Origin: Rhodospirillaceae bacterium
GTDB lineage: Bacteria > Pseudomonadota > Alphaproteobacteria > Bin65
DNA length: 63,296 nt
Direction: 5' to 3'
Assembly (NCBI GenBank): GCA_009840595.1
Contig: VXNK01000121.1
Span: 32,124 to 95,419, forward strand
Of the stretch, positions 28,586 to 38,452 are shown piece by piece. The first letter of the stretch is position 1. Each line of letters starts with the position of its first letter. The notes under the pieces were generated by a model that was given only the letters and a program-made list of their open reading frames with translations, had not been told where the DNA came from and made no database searches. Made by a program: the position numbers and the translations under genes.

Positions 28586-28614
28586 TTGAACGATGGCGGG
28601 GGCGGCCTTATACG
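28586..28614 (+). promoter_or_regulatory. Probable sigma70-type promoter of tRNA-Leu
   Basis: TTGAAC at 28586-28591 and TATACG at 28609-28614 are separated by 17 bases. Transcription would start near 28621, about 60 bases before the tRNA-Leu gene. Both boxes and the spacing are close to consensus. Confidence 0.55.
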
Positions 28615-28681
28615 CTCCCCGCGCGGCTACGGCGCGCTCCGGCCCGTCCGGGACTTTCCCGTTCCGGTGCTTCGGTGCCGC

Positions 28682-28766
28682 GCGGGCGTGGCGGAATTGG
28701 TAGACGCGCTGGCTTTAGGTGCCAGTGACGAAAGTCGTGGGGGTTCGAGTCCCTCCGCCCGCACCA
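28682..28766 (+). tRNA. tRNA-Leu (anticodon UAG)
   Basis: An 85-nt tRNA with acceptor stem GCGGGCG/CGCCCGC, a D-loop GGTAGACGC, anticodon arm CTGGC-TTTAGGT-GCCAG (anticodon TAG), the long variable arm of leucine tRNAs (TGACGAAAGTCGT), a T-arm with GGTTCGAGTCC, and an encoded CCA end. It sits directly upstream of the trigger factor gene, a usual alphaproteobacterial position. Confidence 0.97.
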
Positions 28767-28845
28767 TCCGGCCAACCGGATCGAACGGAAACGAAACGAA
28801 CGGGCGCCCGTGCCGCCCGTGCCTCAAGATTGGATGTGCCGAACC

Positions 28846-30198
28846 ATGCAGGTGACGGAAACGACGGCCGAAGGCCTGAAACGCGAATACAGGGTTTCCA
28901 TCCCGGCGAAAGACATCGACGGTAAGGTCACCAGCAAGCTGACCGAAGTCGGCAGGGATATCCAGCTTCCGGGTTTCCGCCGGGGCAAGGCGCCGCTGCC
29001 GGTCCTGAAAAAGCGGCTGGGCAAGTCGGTACTGGGAGAGGTGCTGGAGGAGACGCTCCAGGAAAGCGTTGCGAAGACGCTGGAGGACAAGGACCTGAAA
29101 CCGGCGATGCAGCCGAAAATCGAGATCGGCGACTATGAGGACGGCGGTGACCTCGAATACACCATGTCGCTTGAAATTCTGCCGGATTTCGCCGTCATGG
29201 ACCTGGCATCGATCGAACTGGAGCGGCTCAAGGTTCCGGTGGCGGACGATATCGTCGATCGGGCGGTCGCCTCCTTCGCCGAAAACCGCAAGGAGACCGA
29301 ACCGGCGCCCGACGGCCACGAAGCGGCGGCCGGCGACGTCGCGGTCATCGACTTCCGAGGCACCGTGGACGGCGAGGCCTTCGACGGCGGCACAGCTGAG
29401 GACTATCACCTGAGTCTCGGCGCCAACACCTTCGTTCCCGGTTTCGAGGACCAGCTGATCGGCGCGAAGGCCGGCGACCGGAAGGACGTGAAGATCGCCT
29501 TCCCCGAAGACTATCCGGCGGAAAATCTGGCCGGCCAGGACGCGGTTTTCGACGTTACGGTCAAGGAACTGCGTACATCGAAGTTGCCGGAGATCGACGA
29601 CGAATTCGCCAAATCCCTCGGCGCGGAAAACCTGAGCGCGCTGAAGGAAGCTGTAAAGTCCGACATCGAGCAGGACTACAACGGCGTGAGCCGGACCCGC
29701 CTGAAACGCGACCTGCTCGACATTCTGGCCGACGGCCACGATTTCGATCTCCCGCCCGGCATGGTCGAGGTCGAATTCGAGGCGATCTGGAAGCACTACG
29801 AGGAGCGCAAGGCGCAGGACCGGCTCGACGGGGACGAAAAAGACAAGTCCGAAGAGGCGCTCAAGGCCGAATATCGCGACATTGCCGCCCGGCGGGTGCG
29901 CCTCGGCATCGTGCTCAGCGCGATCGGCGCCAAGCAGGAAATCGAGGTGACGAACGAAGAGTTGAACCGTGCCATCCTGCGGGAGGCGCAGAACTATCCG
30001 GGACGTCAGCGCGAAGTCATGGAGGCCTATCAGAAGAGCGCCGAGATGCGCGACGGCCTCAAGGCGCCGATCTACGAGGACAAGGTGATCGACTATATCG
30101 TCGAACTGGCGCAGGTGACCGAACGGGATGCGACACTGGAGGAGGTCGTCGCCGGACCGGAAACGAATGGCGCCCCTGCCGGGGAGGCGGCGGCGTAG
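28846..30198 (+). CDS. tig: Trigger factor, ribosome-associated chaperone
   Basis: Trigger factor binds the ribosomal exit tunnel and shields new chains. The 450-residue protein has the ribosome-binding N-domain with the signature GFRRGKAPLPVLKKR near residue 45, an FKBP-type prolyl isomerase domain (about 150-240, GDVAVIDFRGTVDG), and a helical C-terminal arm. I chose ATG 28846 (MQVTETTAEGLKREY) because it matches the family start; upstream in-frame starts at 28810 and 28834 would add a poorly conserved leader. It heads the tig-clpP-clpX-lon-hup block. Confidence 0.96.
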   Translation: MQVTETTAEGLKREYRVSIPAKDIDGKVTSKLTEVGRDIQLPGFRRGKAPLPVLKKRLGKSVLGEVLEETLQESVAKTLEDKDLKPAMQPKIEIGDYEDGGDLEYTMSLEILPDFAVMDLASIELERLKVPVADDIVDRAVASFAENRKETEPAPDGHEAAAGDVAVIDFRGTVDGEAFDGGTAEDYHLSLGANTFVPGFEDQLIGAKAGDRKDVKIAFPEDYPAENLAGQDAVFDVTVKELRTSKLPEIDDEFAKSLGAENLSALKEAVKSDIEQDYNGVSRTRLKRDLLDILADGHDFDLPPGMVEVEFEAIWKHYEERKAQDRLDGDEKDKSEEALKAEYRDIAARRVRLGIVLSAIGAKQEIEVTNEELNRAILREAQNYPGRQREVMEAYQKSAEMRDGLKAPIYEDKVIDYIVELAQVTERDATLEEVVAGPETNGAPAGEAAA

Positions 30199-30312
30199 GA
30201 AGCCCGGCTCCGCAACCGCCGGACTGGCAGCGCCCGCAGGGCAACCTATTTACAGGCGGCGGCCCGGCCGGCCCGGCCGCTGTCGAATCCGAACCGAAGC
30301 CGAGAGAGCCGT

Positions 30313-30957
30313 ATGCCCGATCCCGCCGATCACTATATGAACACCCTCGTGCCCATGGTCGTGGAGCAGACCAACCGGGGCGAACGGGCCTACGACATCT
30401 ATTCGCGCCTGCTGAAGGAGCGCATCGTCTTTATCACCGGTGCCGTCGAAGACCAGATGTCGTCGTTGATCTGCGCACAGCTGCTGTTTCTGGAAGCCGA
30501 AAACCCGACCAAGGACATCTCGATCTACATCAACTCACCGGGCGGCATCGTGACGTCCGGCCTGTCGGTCTACGACACGATGCAATATATCAGGCCGGAG
30601 GTATCGACGGTCTGCGTCGGACAGGCGGCTTCCATGGGTTCGCTGCTGCTCGCGGCCGGAGCTCCGGACAAGCGTTATGCGCTGCCGAATGCCCGCATTA
30701 TGATCCACCAGCCCTCCGGCGGTTTCCAGGGCCAGGCAACGGACATCGAAATCCACGCCCGGGAAATTCTCGCCGTGCGCGCGCGGCTGAACGACATTTA
30801 TGTCCGGCATACCGGCCAGAAGCTCGCCGCGATCGAGGAGGCGATGGACCGCGACCGCTTTCTCACTCCGGAAGAGTCCAAAGAATTCGGAATCATCGAC
30901 GAGGTTGTGGCCAGTCGGCCGCAGGAAAGCGACGACGGCAATGGGAACGGCGGATAG
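30313..30957 (+). CDS. clpP: ATP-dependent Clp protease proteolytic subunit
   Basis: ClpP forms the barrel-shaped serine peptidase that degrades proteins fed by ClpX or ClpA. The 214-residue protein has the catalytic triad in place: Ser107 in [11 protein letters not shown], His132 in IMIHQPSGG and Asp181 in [11 protein letters not shown], with the same spacings as E. coli ClpP. A short propeptide-like N-terminus precedes [13 protein letters not shown]. It is upstream of its partner clpX. Confidence 0.97.
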   Translation: MPDPADHYMNTLVPMVVEQTNRGERAYDIYSRLLKERIVFITGAVEDQMSSLICAQLLFLEAENPTKDISIYINSPGGIVTSGLSVYDTMQYIRPEVSTVCVGQAASMGSLLLAAGAPDKRYALPNARIMIHQPSGGFQGQATDIEIHAREILAVRARLNDIYVRHTGQKLAAIEEAMDRDRFLTPEESKEFGIIDEVVASRPQESDDGNGNGG

Positions 30958-31125
30958 TCGGGCGTCGCACGCCGCCTTCCGGATTCAATCTGGTCACGGT
31001 GCGGCGCTGTCGCTATCATGCGCGCCCGACGTGGCGTCTCGGAAAGAGACGTTGCGGGAACAGTGGCCGGAACGGTCGTTGCGGGTCCTCGATCTGCAAA
31101 CCGATCCTGACGGGGCCGATTACCG

Positions 31126-32394
31126 ATGAGCAAATCCGGCAACGGCGAATCCAAGAACACGCTCTATTGCTCGTTCTGTGGGAAGAGCCAGCACGAGGTG
31201 CGCAAACTGATTGCCGGCCCGACGGTGTTCATCTGCGACGAGTGCGTCGAGCTCTGCATGGACATCATCCGGGAGGAGAACAAGTCCAATGTCGTCAAGA
31301 GCCGCGACGGCGTTCCGACGCCGATCGAGATCAACGAGGTCCTCGACGACTATGTGATCGGCCAGCATCATGCCAAGCGGGTGCTGTCCGTCGCGGTCCA
31401 CAATCACTACAAGCGCCTGGCGCACGGCGCCAAGTCCAACGGCGTCGAACTCGCCAAGTCGAACATCCTGCTGGTCGGGCCGACCGGCTGCGGCAAGACC
31501 CTGCTGGCCCAGACGCTGGCGCGCATCATCGACGTGCCGTTTACGATGGCCGACGCCACGACGCTCACCGAAGCGGGCTATGTCGGCGAGGATGTCGAGA
31601 ACATCATCCTGAAGCTGCTCCAGGCCGCCGATTACAATGTCGAGCGGGCGCAGCGCGGCATCGTCTATATCGACGAGGTCGACAAGATCAGCCGCAAGGC
31701 GGACAACCCGTCGATCACCCGCGACGTCTCCGGCGAGGGCGTGCAGCAGGCGCTGCTCAAAATCATGGAGGGGACGGTCGCTTCCGTGCCGCCCCAGGGC
31801 GGGCGCAAGCATCCGCAGCAGGAATTCCTTCAGGTCGATACCACCAACATCCTGTTCATCTGCGGCGGTGCCTTCTCCGGCCTGGAGAAGATTATCTCCT
31901 CGCGCGGCCAGAACAAGTCGATCGGCTTCGGCGCCGACGTCCGTGCGCCCGACGAACGCAAGACCGGCGAGGTCCTGCGCGACCTGGAGCCGGAAGACCT
32001 GCTGAAATTCGGACTGATTCCGGAATTCGTCGGCCGTCTGCCGGTCATCGCGACGCTCGAGGACCTGGACGAGCACACGCTGGTCCGGATCCTGACCGAG
32101 CCGAAAAACGCGCTGGTCAAGCAATACCAGCGCCTGTTCGACATGGAAGGCGCCAAGCTCAGCTTCACCGAGGATGCCCTGGCGGCGATCGCCCGCAAGG
32201 CCATCGCAAGGAAGACGGGCGCCCGCGGCCTGCGCTCGATCATGGAAAATATCCTGCTCGATTCGATGTTCGACCTGCCGGGCGACGACGGGATCGAGGA
32301 AGTTGCGATCAGCCAGGAAGTCGTCGAGGGCGGGGCGCAGCCCCTGCTGCTGTACGCCGACCGCAAAGCGGAAATGGGCGGCGTCAGCGCCTGA
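31126..32394 (+). CDS. clpX: Clp protease ATP-binding subunit ClpX
   Basis: ClpX unfolds tagged substrates and threads them into ClpP. The 422-residue protein has the N-terminal zinc-binding domain with four cysteines ([11 protein letters not shown] and CDECVELC). The AAA+ module has Walker A GPTGCGKT, Walker B YIDEVDKI and the pore loop GYVGEDVEN, and the IGF loop region is [11 protein letters not shown]. The 168-base gap after clpP allows a separate promoter. Full length and canonical. Confidence 0.97.
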   Translation: MSKSGNGESKNTLYCSFCGKSQHEVRKLIAGPTVFICDECVELCMDIIREENKSNVVKSRDGVPTPIEINEVLDDYVIGQHHAKRVLSVAVHNHYKRLAHGAKSNGVELAKSNILLVGPTGCGKTLLAQTLARIIDVPFTMADATTLTEAGYVGEDVENIILKLLQAADYNVERAQRGIVYIDEVDKISRKADNPSITRDVSGEGVQQALLKIMEGTVASVPPQGGRKHPQQEFLQVDTTNILFICGGAFSGLEKIISSRGQNKSIGFGADVRAPDERKTGEVLRDLEPEDLLKFGLIPEFVGRLPVIATLEDLDEHTLVRILTEPKNALVKQYQRLFDMEGAKLSFTEDALAAIARKAIARKTGARGLRSIMENILLDSMFDLPGDDGIEEVAISQEVVEGGAQPLLLYADRKAEMGGVSA

Positions 32395-32429
32395 AGCGCC
32401 GACCCGGAGTCGCACTTTTCCGCGAAGCC

Positions 32430-32457
32430 CTTGATCCGACGGCGAACGAACCGATGT
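32430..32457 (+). promoter_or_regulatory. Candidate sigma32 heat-shock promoter of lon
   Basis: CTTG at 32430-32433 is followed after exactly 17 bases by CCGATGT at 32451-32457. The alphaproteobacterial sigma32 consensus is CTTG, 17-18 bases, CYTATNT, so this fits with one mismatch. It lies about 150 bases before lon, a gene usually under heat-shock control. No other sigma32-like pair was found in front of clpP or clpX. Confidence 0.4.
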
Positions 32458-32606
32458 ATCGGCATACAGGCGCGCGGTTCGGCCATACCATCGCGACAGG
32501 CGGATTGCCGGCGCCTTTCTCGCAGTCGCCGTCCCGGCGCCGGTTTGCGGGCTTATAGTCTTTCCTGCGGTCGATGCCCGGATGGGGTCGGTCGTAAACC
32601 ATTCGG

Positions 32607-35024
32607 GTGAACCGTATGTTCGAACTTCAGGGCGGTGTGTTGCTGCCTGTACTCCCGCTTCGGGATATCGTCGTATTTCCGCACATGATCGTGCCGCTCT
32701 TCGTCGGTCGGGAAAAATCCGTCCGGGCGCTCGAAGACGTCATGCGTGACGACAAGCAGATTCTGCTGGTCGCCCAGAAGAACGCCGCGCAGGACGATCC
32801 TGCGACTGCCGACATCTTCACCGTCGGAACGATCGGCACGGTGTTGCAGCTGCTCAAGCTGCCCGACGGCACCGTGAAGGTGCTGGTCGAAGGCGGCCAG
32901 CGCGCTAAGATCCTGCGCTACGCCGATAACGATACCTTCTTCCAAGCCTGGGCCGAGGTCATGGAAGAAGAAGGCGAGGACGACAAGGAAGTCGAAGCGC
33001 TGATGCGCACCGCGGTTTCGCAATTCGAACAGTATATCAAGCTGAACCGCAAGATTCCGCCGGAGGTTCTGGTGTCGATCAACCAGATCGACGAGCCGGG
33101 CAAGCTGGCCGATACGGTGGCCTCGCATCTGAACCTCAAGATCCCGGAAAAGCAGGAATTGCTCGAGACCGCCCCGATCGGCGCGCGGCTGGAAAAGATC
33201 TACTCCTACATGGAGGGCGAGATCGGCGTGATGCAGGTCGAGAAACGCATCCGCAATCGCGTCAAGCGCCAGATGGAGAAGACCCAGCGCGAGTATTACC
33301 TGAACGAGCAGATGAAGGCCATTCAGAAGGAGCTCGGCGAAGGCGAGGACGGCAAGGACGAGCTGGCCGAAATCGAGGAGAAGATCAAGAAGACCAAGCT
33401 GTCGAAAGAGGCGCGGGAAAAGGCCGAGGCCGAATTGAAGAAGCTCCGCTCGATGAGCCCGATGTCCGCCGAATCGACGGTGGTGCGCAACTATCTTGAC
33501 TGGCTGCTCGGCATCCCGTGGAAGAAACGGACCAAGATCAAGCGCGACATCGGCCGCGCCGAGCGGATCCTGGACGAAGACCACTACGGTCTCGAGAAGG
33601 TCAAGGAACGGATTATCGAGTATCTCGCCGTCCAGCAGCGGATGAAGAAGATCAAAGGGCCGATTCTGTGCCTGGTCGGCCCCCCCGGTGTCGGCAAGAC
33701 CTCGCTGGGCAAATCCGTCGCCCGCGCGACCGGCCGCAACTTCGTTCGTCTTTCCCTTGGCGGCGTGCGCGACGAGGCGGAAATCCGCGGGCACCGGCGC
33801 ACCTATATCGGCTCGATGCCGGGCAAGGTGGTCCAGTCGATGAAGAAGGCCAAGAGCTCGAACCCGCTGTTCCTGCTCGATGAGGTCGACAAGCTGGGTG
33901 CGGACTGGCGCGGCGATCCTTCCTCGGCCCTGCTCGAAGTCTTGGACCCGGAGCAGAACGGGACCTTCAACGACCATTATCTTGAGGTCGACTACGATCT
34001 TTCGGACGTGCTGTTCATCACAACGGCCAACACGCTGCGCATGCCGCAGCCTCTGATGGACCGCATGGAGATCATCCGCCTGCCCGGCTATACCGAGGAC
34101 GAAAAGGTCGAAATCGCCAAGCGGCACCTGATTCCCAAACAGGTCGAGGCGCACGGCCTGAAGGACCACGAATGGTCGGTATCCGATTCGGCGCTACGCT
34201 CGCTGATCCGGTACTACACCCGCGAAGCCGGCGTCCGGAATCTGGAGCGCGAGATCGCCAATCTTGCGCGCAAGGCGGTTAAGCAGATTGTCGGCGGAGC
34301 CGTGGACAAGGTCACGGTTACAAACCGGAATGTCGAAAAATTTGCCGGCGTCCGGAAGTTCCGCTTCGGCCTTGCCGAAGACGAGGATGCGGTCGGCGTC
34401 GTCACCGGTCTGGCCTGGACCGAAGTCGGCGGCGAATTGCTGTCGGTCGAGGCCGTTACCCTTCCCGGCAAGGGCAAGGTATCCGCGACAGGCAAGCTCG
34501 GCGACGTCATGAAGGAATCGGTCCATGCGGCCGAGAGCTTCGTGAAGTCCCGCGCGGTCAGCTTCGGCATCAAGCCGACCGTTTTCGAGAAACGCGACAT
34601 CCATGTGCATGTGCCCGAAGGGGCGACTCCGAAGGACGGGCCGTCGGCCGGCGTCGCCATGATTGCCGCCATCGTCTCCGTCCTCACCGGAATTCCGGTG
34701 CGCAAGGATGTCGCGATGACCGGCGAAATCACCTTGCGCGGCCGGGTCCTGCCGATCGGTGGCCTCAAGGAAAAGCTGCTCGCTGCGTTGCGCGGAGGCC
34801 TGAAGACGGTGCTCATTCCGGACGAGAACGAGAAGGACCTCGCGGAGATCCCGGATAATGTCAAACGCGGCCTCGACATTATCGCAGTCGGTTCCGTCGA
34901 CCAGATACTCGAACATGCACTGACTGCGACACTGTCGCCGATCGAATGGGTCGAAGCCGACGCCGGCGTACCGGCGGTGCGCGGCGAGAGCGCCGGCGGC
35001 GAGGTCGGCGTGGTGACTCACTAG
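32607..35024 (+). CDS. lon: ATP-dependent protease Lon
   Basis: Lon degrades misfolded and short-lived regulatory proteins in the cytoplasm. The 805-residue protein has the N-terminal substrate domain ([20 protein letters not shown]), a coiled stretch near 190-290, the AAA+ module with Walker [14 protein letters not shown] and Walker [12 protein letters not shown]. The peptidase domain has the serine-lysine dyad: Ser680 in DGPSAGVAM and the lysine in [11 protein letters not shown]. The reading may start at GTG 32607 or at ATG 32616, nine bases later; neither has a strong ribosome-binding site, so the start is uncertain by three residues. Confidence 0.97.
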   Translation: MNRMFELQGGVLLPVLPLRDIVVFPHMIVPLFVGREKSVRALEDVMRDDKQILLVAQKNAAQDDPATADIFTVGTIGTVLQLLKLPDGTVKVLVEGGQRAKILRYADNDTFFQAWAEVMEEEGEDDKEVEALMRTAVSQFEQYIKLNRKIPPEVLVSINQIDEPGKLADTVASHLNLKIPEKQELLETAPIGARLEKIYSYMEGEIGVMQVEKRIRNRVKRQMEKTQREYYLNEQMKAIQKELGEGEDGKDELAEIEEKIKKTKLSKEAREKAEAELKKLRSMSPMSAESTVVRNYLDWLLGIPWKKRTKIKRDIGRAERILDEDHYGLEKVKERIIEYLAVQQRMKKIKGPILCLVGPPGVGKTSLGKSVARATGRNFVRLSLGGVRDEAEIRGHRRTYIGSMPGKVVQSMKKAKSSNPLFLLDEVDKLGADWRGDPSSALLEVLDPEQNGTFNDHYLEVDYDLSDVLFITTANTLRMPQPLMDRMEIIRLPGYTEDEKVEIAKRHLIPKQVEAHGLKDHEWSVSDSALRSLIRYYTREAGVRNLEREIANLARKAVKQIVGGAVDKVTVTNRNVEKFAGVRKFRFGLAEDEDAVGVVTGLAWTEVGGELLSVEAVTLPGKGKVSATGKLGDVMKESVHAAESFVKSRAVSFGIKPTVFEKRDIHVHVPEGATPKDGPSAGVAMIAAIVSVLTGIPVRKDVAMTGEITLRGRVLPIGGLKEKLLAALRGGLKTVLIPDENEKDLAEIPDNVKRGLDIIAVGSVDQILEHALTATLSPIEWVEADAGVPAVRGESAGGEVGVVTH

Positions 35025-35099
35025 CGGCCAAAACGTGCACGACGGTCCGGCTGGCCGGTTAAATCGTCGAAATCGGATCGATTTCCGTGGTTTCCGTCA

Positions 35100-35129
35100 T
35101 TGACCGGCTTGCCACGATAGCCGTACACT
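35100..35129 (+). promoter_or_regulatory. Probable sigma70-type promoter of hup
   Basis: TTGACC at 35100-35105 and TACACT at 35124-35129 are 18 bases apart, giving hup a leader of about 115 bases. Just upstream is a 6-bp inverted repeat AAATCG/CGATTT at 35070-35084 of unknown meaning. Confidence 0.4.
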
Positions 35130-35251
35130 TTGCGCAATCTGGCTGATCGCGCTCGATTGTCGGGAGGCATATCCGCGTTTGAATTGAGACCGGTGCTGGC
35201 AGCCGATCCGACAGATTAACAACAACCTTCCTGGAACAAGAGGGGATATTC

Positions 35252-35524
35252 GTGAACAAGAACGACCTGATAGCCGCCGTTGCCGCTGGCACGGGCCAGA
35301 GCAAAACCGACGTTGCATCGGTTATCGATGCAATGCTCGCTTCGATTACCGACGCCCTGAAGTCCGGCGGGGAGGTGAAATTGGTGGGATTCGGATCCTT
35401 CCACGTTACCCATCGCGCGGCATCCACGGGCAGAAATCCGCGCACCGGCGAAACGATACAGATCGCTGCCTCCCGTCAGCCGAAATTCAAGGCCGGCAAG
35501 GGCCTGAAAGATGCGCTGAATTAG
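35252..35524 (+). CDS. hup: DNA-binding protein HU
   Basis: HU is a small histone-like protein that bends and compacts DNA. The 90-residue protein has the dimerisation helices (MNKNDLIAAVAAGTGQSK) and the beta-arm with the RNPRTGE tip motif that inserts into the minor groove. The start is GTG at 35252 behind a strong AGAGGGG ribosome-binding site. It closes the clp-lon block and has its own terminator. Confidence 0.96.
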   Translation: MNKNDLIAAVAAGTGQSKTDVASVIDAMLASITDALKSGGEVKLVGFGSFHVTHRAASTGRNPRTGETIQIAASRQPKFKAGKGLKDALN

Positions 35525-35555
35525 GCCCTCTTGCCAGGAATAGAGCGCATACAGG

Positions 35556-35590
35556 AAATGGCCGTCCGAAAACGGGCGGCCATTTTCGAT
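35556..35590 (+). terminator. Rho-independent terminator of hup
   Basis: A 13-bp stem (arms 35556-35568 and 35573-35585, one G-U pair) with an AAAA loop is followed by a short T-containing tail. The stem starts with AAA and ends with TTT, as strong intrinsic terminators do. It separates hup from tRNA-Val. Confidence 0.85.
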
Positions 35591-35591
35591 T

Positions 35592-35611
35592 CTGTCTTGT
35601 CGACAGGACAG
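35592..35611. repeat. 20-bp near-perfect palindrome between hup terminator and tRNA-Val
   Basis: CTGTCTTGTCGACAGGACAG is self-complementary except for one T/G position, centred on TCGA. It could be an operator near the tRNA-Val promoter, a second terminator stem, or part of the hup 3' end. Its role is not known. Confidence 0.6.
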
Positions 35612-35672
35612 CGCGGGTTTCGGGCCGGAATGCGGTCCTGGATCGCGGCGCAGTGCGACGGCGGCATCGCGC

Positions 35673-35748
35673 GGGCGGTTAGCTCAGATGGGAGAGCGAC
35701 TGGTTTACACCCAGTAGGTCGGCGGTTCGATCCCGTCACCGCCCACCA
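35673..35748 (+). tRNA. tRNA-Val (anticodon UAC)
   Basis: A 76-nt tRNA with acceptor stem GGGCGGT/ACCGCCC, D-arm TTAGCTCAGATGGGAGAGC, anticodon arm ACTGG-TTTACAC-CCAGT (anticodon TAC), short variable loop, T-arm GGCGGTTCGATCCCGTC and an encoded CCA. It follows hup, as in many alphaproteobacteria. Confidence 0.97.
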
Positions 35749-35945
35749 TGTCGGGCAGTATCTCCCGGCGGGGGCGTGCTTCGGACATTTCGACCGGCGC
35801 CATAATCTTGCCCGAACCCGTTGGAACGATACATTGCCAGTTCTGGTTCCCGGTCACCGGTCGGCCCATAATGGACCGCCCGTACAATCCGGTATCGCGG
35901 GCCTGGCCCGCGACATTCCCTTGAAGTCGAGCACGGCAGGCAAAC

Positions 35946-36566
35946 ATGTTTTCGAGAGACAAGTCCAAGAACAGCGCCGGTGAGCGCCCTGCGCCGGCAC
36001 CGTCCCGGCCCGCGCCCCCGGCTCCCCCGGCGCCTTCTGCAACGTCCGAAGCTGCAGTGGAAAGCAAGCCTTCGCCGGAGCCTTCGCAGCAGCGTGCGGC
36101 CGGCAAGGCGTCCGTCATCACCGAAGGCCTTCATGTCACCGGCAACCTTGCATCCGGGGGCGAGCTTCTGGTCGACGGTTCCGTGGCCGGCGATATTCAT
36201 GTCCGCCGGTTGACGATCGGAGCTTCGGGCAGGATCGAGGGCAAGATCGTTGCGGAAGAAATCGCGGTATCCGGTTCCGTCGAGGGTCAGATCAGTGCGA
36301 AGATCGTCACCATCGGCCGGACGGCTCATGTGACCGGCGACGTACTGCACGATGTCCTGTCGATCGAGAGCGGCGCCGAGTTCCAGGGCCGGTGTCAGCG
36401 CCGGCCGGCCAGCGAACTGGAGGTTCCGAAGACGGCCGCCCAGATGGTGCAGGCTCAAAAACCTGCAAAGGCGCCGCAGAAGCCGGCGAATGCCCAGCCT
36501 CAGGCAGCCGTAAAGCCCGTTGCGCCGGCAAAGCCGGAGGGAGCGTCGGCGAACGCCACCGGATAG
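35946..36566 (+). CDS. Bactofilin, polymer-forming cytoskeletal protein
   Basis: Bactofilins self-assemble into filaments that position cell-wall enzymes or shape the cell. The 206-residue protein has a proline/alanine-rich N-terminus, a central beta-helical DUF583 domain (about residues 55-150) with the repeated GxxxxDGxVxGDI pattern, for example LLVDGSVAGDIHVRRLTIG, and a low-complexity Pro/Ala/Lys-rich tail. No membrane segment is seen. The 197 bases before it hold a CATAAT element at 35867 but no clear -35. It is convergent with the dehydratase gene (13-base gap). Confidence 0.92.
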   Translation: MFSRDKSKNSAGERPAPAPSRPAPPAPPAPSATSEAAVESKPSPEPSQQRAAGKASVITEGLHVTGNLASGGELLVDGSVAGDIHVRRLTIGASGRIEGKIVAEEIAVSGSVEGQISAKIVTIGRTAHVTGDVLHDVLSIESGAEFQGRCQRRPASELEVPKTAAQMVQAQKPAKAPQKPANAQPQAAVKPVAPAKPEGASANATG

Positions 36567-36579
36567 CTCTTGGGCCTGG

Positions 36580-37584
36580 CTATCTCGTACCCGGGCTGTT
36601 CAATGCCCGGGCGAACATGCCGGCATCGACATTGCCGCCGGAGGCAACCGCAATGACGGTTCGCCCTCGGCAGGGAACTTTGTCCGCGGCGAGCGCGGCA
36701 AGCCCGGCCGCGCCGCCGGGCTCGAGGACGAGCTTGAGGTCTTCGAACGCGATTCGCATGGCGTAGAGCGCCTCCGCATCGGAGATGGCGGCGCCGGACG
36801 CCAGAATTCGCCGGTTGATTTCGAAGGTCAGCGCGCCGGGCGTGTCGGCAAGCAGCGCATCGCAGACCGAGCGGACCGGGCCGGGCAGGGCAATCCGCCG
36901 CCCGGCTTGCAGCGATCGTATGGTGTCGTCGCCGGTGGCGGGTTCGCAGGGATGGACCGGCACGCCCGGCATGGCCGTTCCGAGCGCCGTCGCAATACCG
37001 GCGATCAGGCCGCCGCCGCCGCAAGGCACGACGACGGCGTCGGGAACGATCCCGAGCGCACGGCACTGGCTGGCGATCTCCAGCCCGACCGTACCCTGGC
37101 CGGCGATCGTATCGGGATGGTCGTAGGGCGGCACGATGGGACGGTCGAGGTCATCGGCCAACGCCTCGGCAAAGCCGACGCGGTCGGCGGTTTCGCGATC
37201 GAACGGCGCGACATCGGCACCCCAGCGTTCCGTCCGGGCGCGCTTTATGGCCGGCGCGTCCTGCGGCATCGCAATGGTCGCGGGAATGTTCCGTAAGCTG
37301 GCGACGGCAGCGACCGCTTGGGCATGATTGCCCGATGAATACGCGACGACACCGCGTTCGCGGCGCGCATCGGGCAGGCGGGATATGTTGGTCCATGCGC
37401 CGCGGAACTTGAACGATCCGGTCCGTTGCAGGCATTCGGCCTTGACCCAGACGGAAGCGCCCAGGCGGGCATCCAGGGCGTCCGAACGCAGTAGCGGCGT
37501 GACGGCGGCTACGCCGCGCAGCAGCCGTGCGGCATCGATGATGCTCTCGAAGTCCGGCGGGTGGAGATCAGCTGTACCGGCCAT
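36580..37584 (-). CDS. Threonine/serine dehydratase-like PLP enzyme
   Basis: A fold-type II PLP enzyme of 334 residues, probably deaminating threonine or serine to a 2-oxo acid and ammonia. The PLP lysine is Lys59 in TGSFKFRGA, the asparagine loop is SSGNHAQAVA, and the phosphate-binding loop is CGGGGLIAG. It lacks the C-terminal ACT regulatory domain of biosynthetic IlvA, so it resembles catabolic TdcB-type dehydratases or serine racemases; these cannot be separated here. Its start overlaps the end of the upstream hydrolase gene by 17 bases. Confidence 0.9.
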   Translation of the reverse strand: MAGTADLHPPDFESIIDAARLLRGVAAVTPLLRSDALDARLGASVWVKAECLQRTGSFKFRGAWTNISRLPDARRERGVVAYSSGNHAQAVAAVASLRNIPATIAMPQDAPAIKRARTERWGADVAPFDRETADRVGFAEALADDLDRPIVPPYDHPDTIAGQGTVGLEIASQCRALGIVPDAVVVPCGGGGLIAGIATALGTAMPGVPVHPCEPATGDDTIRSLQAGRRIALPGPVRSVCDALLADTPGALTFEINRRILASGAAISDAEALYAMRIAFEDLKLVLEPGGAAGLAALAADKVPCRGRTVIAVASGGNVDAGMFARALNSPGTR

Positions 37585-38452
37585 GCCGCCTGTCGACCGA
37601 TTTCAGGAATGCCCCGACCGCTTCGGCTGCGGCGGGTTCGTGAAGGCGCGGCGCATGTCCGGCCCCCGGGACGGTGACGCCGGCAATGTCCGGATGATCG
37701 TCCAGCATGGCTTTTAGGCCGGCGTCGGTCAGGAGATCGGAATTGCCGCCGCGAATCGCCAGAACCGGCACATGATGGAGCGCGCGGAACATCGCCCAGC
37801 GATCCGGCTCGCTGCCGGTTCCGCGACGGATCGGCTGCACCAGCCGCACGTCCCAGTTGAAATGGAGCAGGCCGTCGTCGCCTTCGCGATAGGTAGCCCG
37901 CGCCACATCTTCGAAGACCGCATCGTCCCACGCCTCGAAGCCCGGAAAGCGCTCCCGCGCCGCCGCCGCGGCGGCCGGCCAATCGGGCACTGGCCGGTCC
38001 TTGCCGGCATAGTCGACGATCCAGGCGGTCGCCGAAGCCTCGATCTCGGGGCCCACGTCGTTCAGAACGACGCCGGCGATTGACGAGGGGATCGCGGCGC
38101 CCAGTCCCATCGACAGGAAACCGCCCATCGACGTGCCGACGAGAATGACATGATGGAGACCCGCGGCAACGATCAGATGCCGGATATCGTTGATATAGGT
38201 TTCGGGCGTGTAGCTCCGCCAGTCGTCGGCGCGGTCGGAAGCGCCCCGGCCGCGATAGTCCATGCAAACGACGCGCCGCTCCGCAGCGTGGGCCTCGGCG
38301 AGGGCGGCGAAATCCGCAGAATTGCGCGTCAGCCCGGCCAGGCACAGCAAGGGAATGCCGGCCCCGGTTCCGCAGTCGTAGTCGCGATAGTAGAGGCTCA
38401 GCCCGTCCTGCGTGAAGAAACGACGTTCCCGATACGCCGTCGGTTCGCTCAT
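37568..38452 (-). CDS. Alpha/beta hydrolase
   Basis: A 294-residue alpha/beta hydrolase with the oxyanion segment LAGLTRNSADF, the nucleophile Ser108 in LVGTSMGGFL and the catalytic histidine in PGAGHAPRLHEP. The profile fits the general MhpC/proline-iminopeptidase-like group; the substrate is unknown. It is the middle gene of a probable three-gene transcript: its start overlaps the lytic transglycosylase stop by four bases, and its end overlaps the dehydratase start. Confidence 0.9.
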   Translation of the reverse strand: MSEPTAYRERRFFTQDGLSLYYRDYDCGTGAGIPLLCLAGLTRNSADFAALAEAHAAERRVVCMDYRGRGASDRADDWRSYTPETYINDIRHLIVAAGLHHVILVGTSMGGFLSMGLGAAIPSSIAGVVLNDVGPEIEASATAWIVDYAGKDRPVPDWPAAAAAARERFPGFEAWDDAVFEDVARATYREGDDGLLHFNWDVRLVQPIRRGTGSEPDRWAMFRALHHVPVLAIRGGNSDLLTDAGLKAMLDDHPDIAGVTVPGAGHAPRLHEPAAAEAVGAFLKSVDRRHGRYS

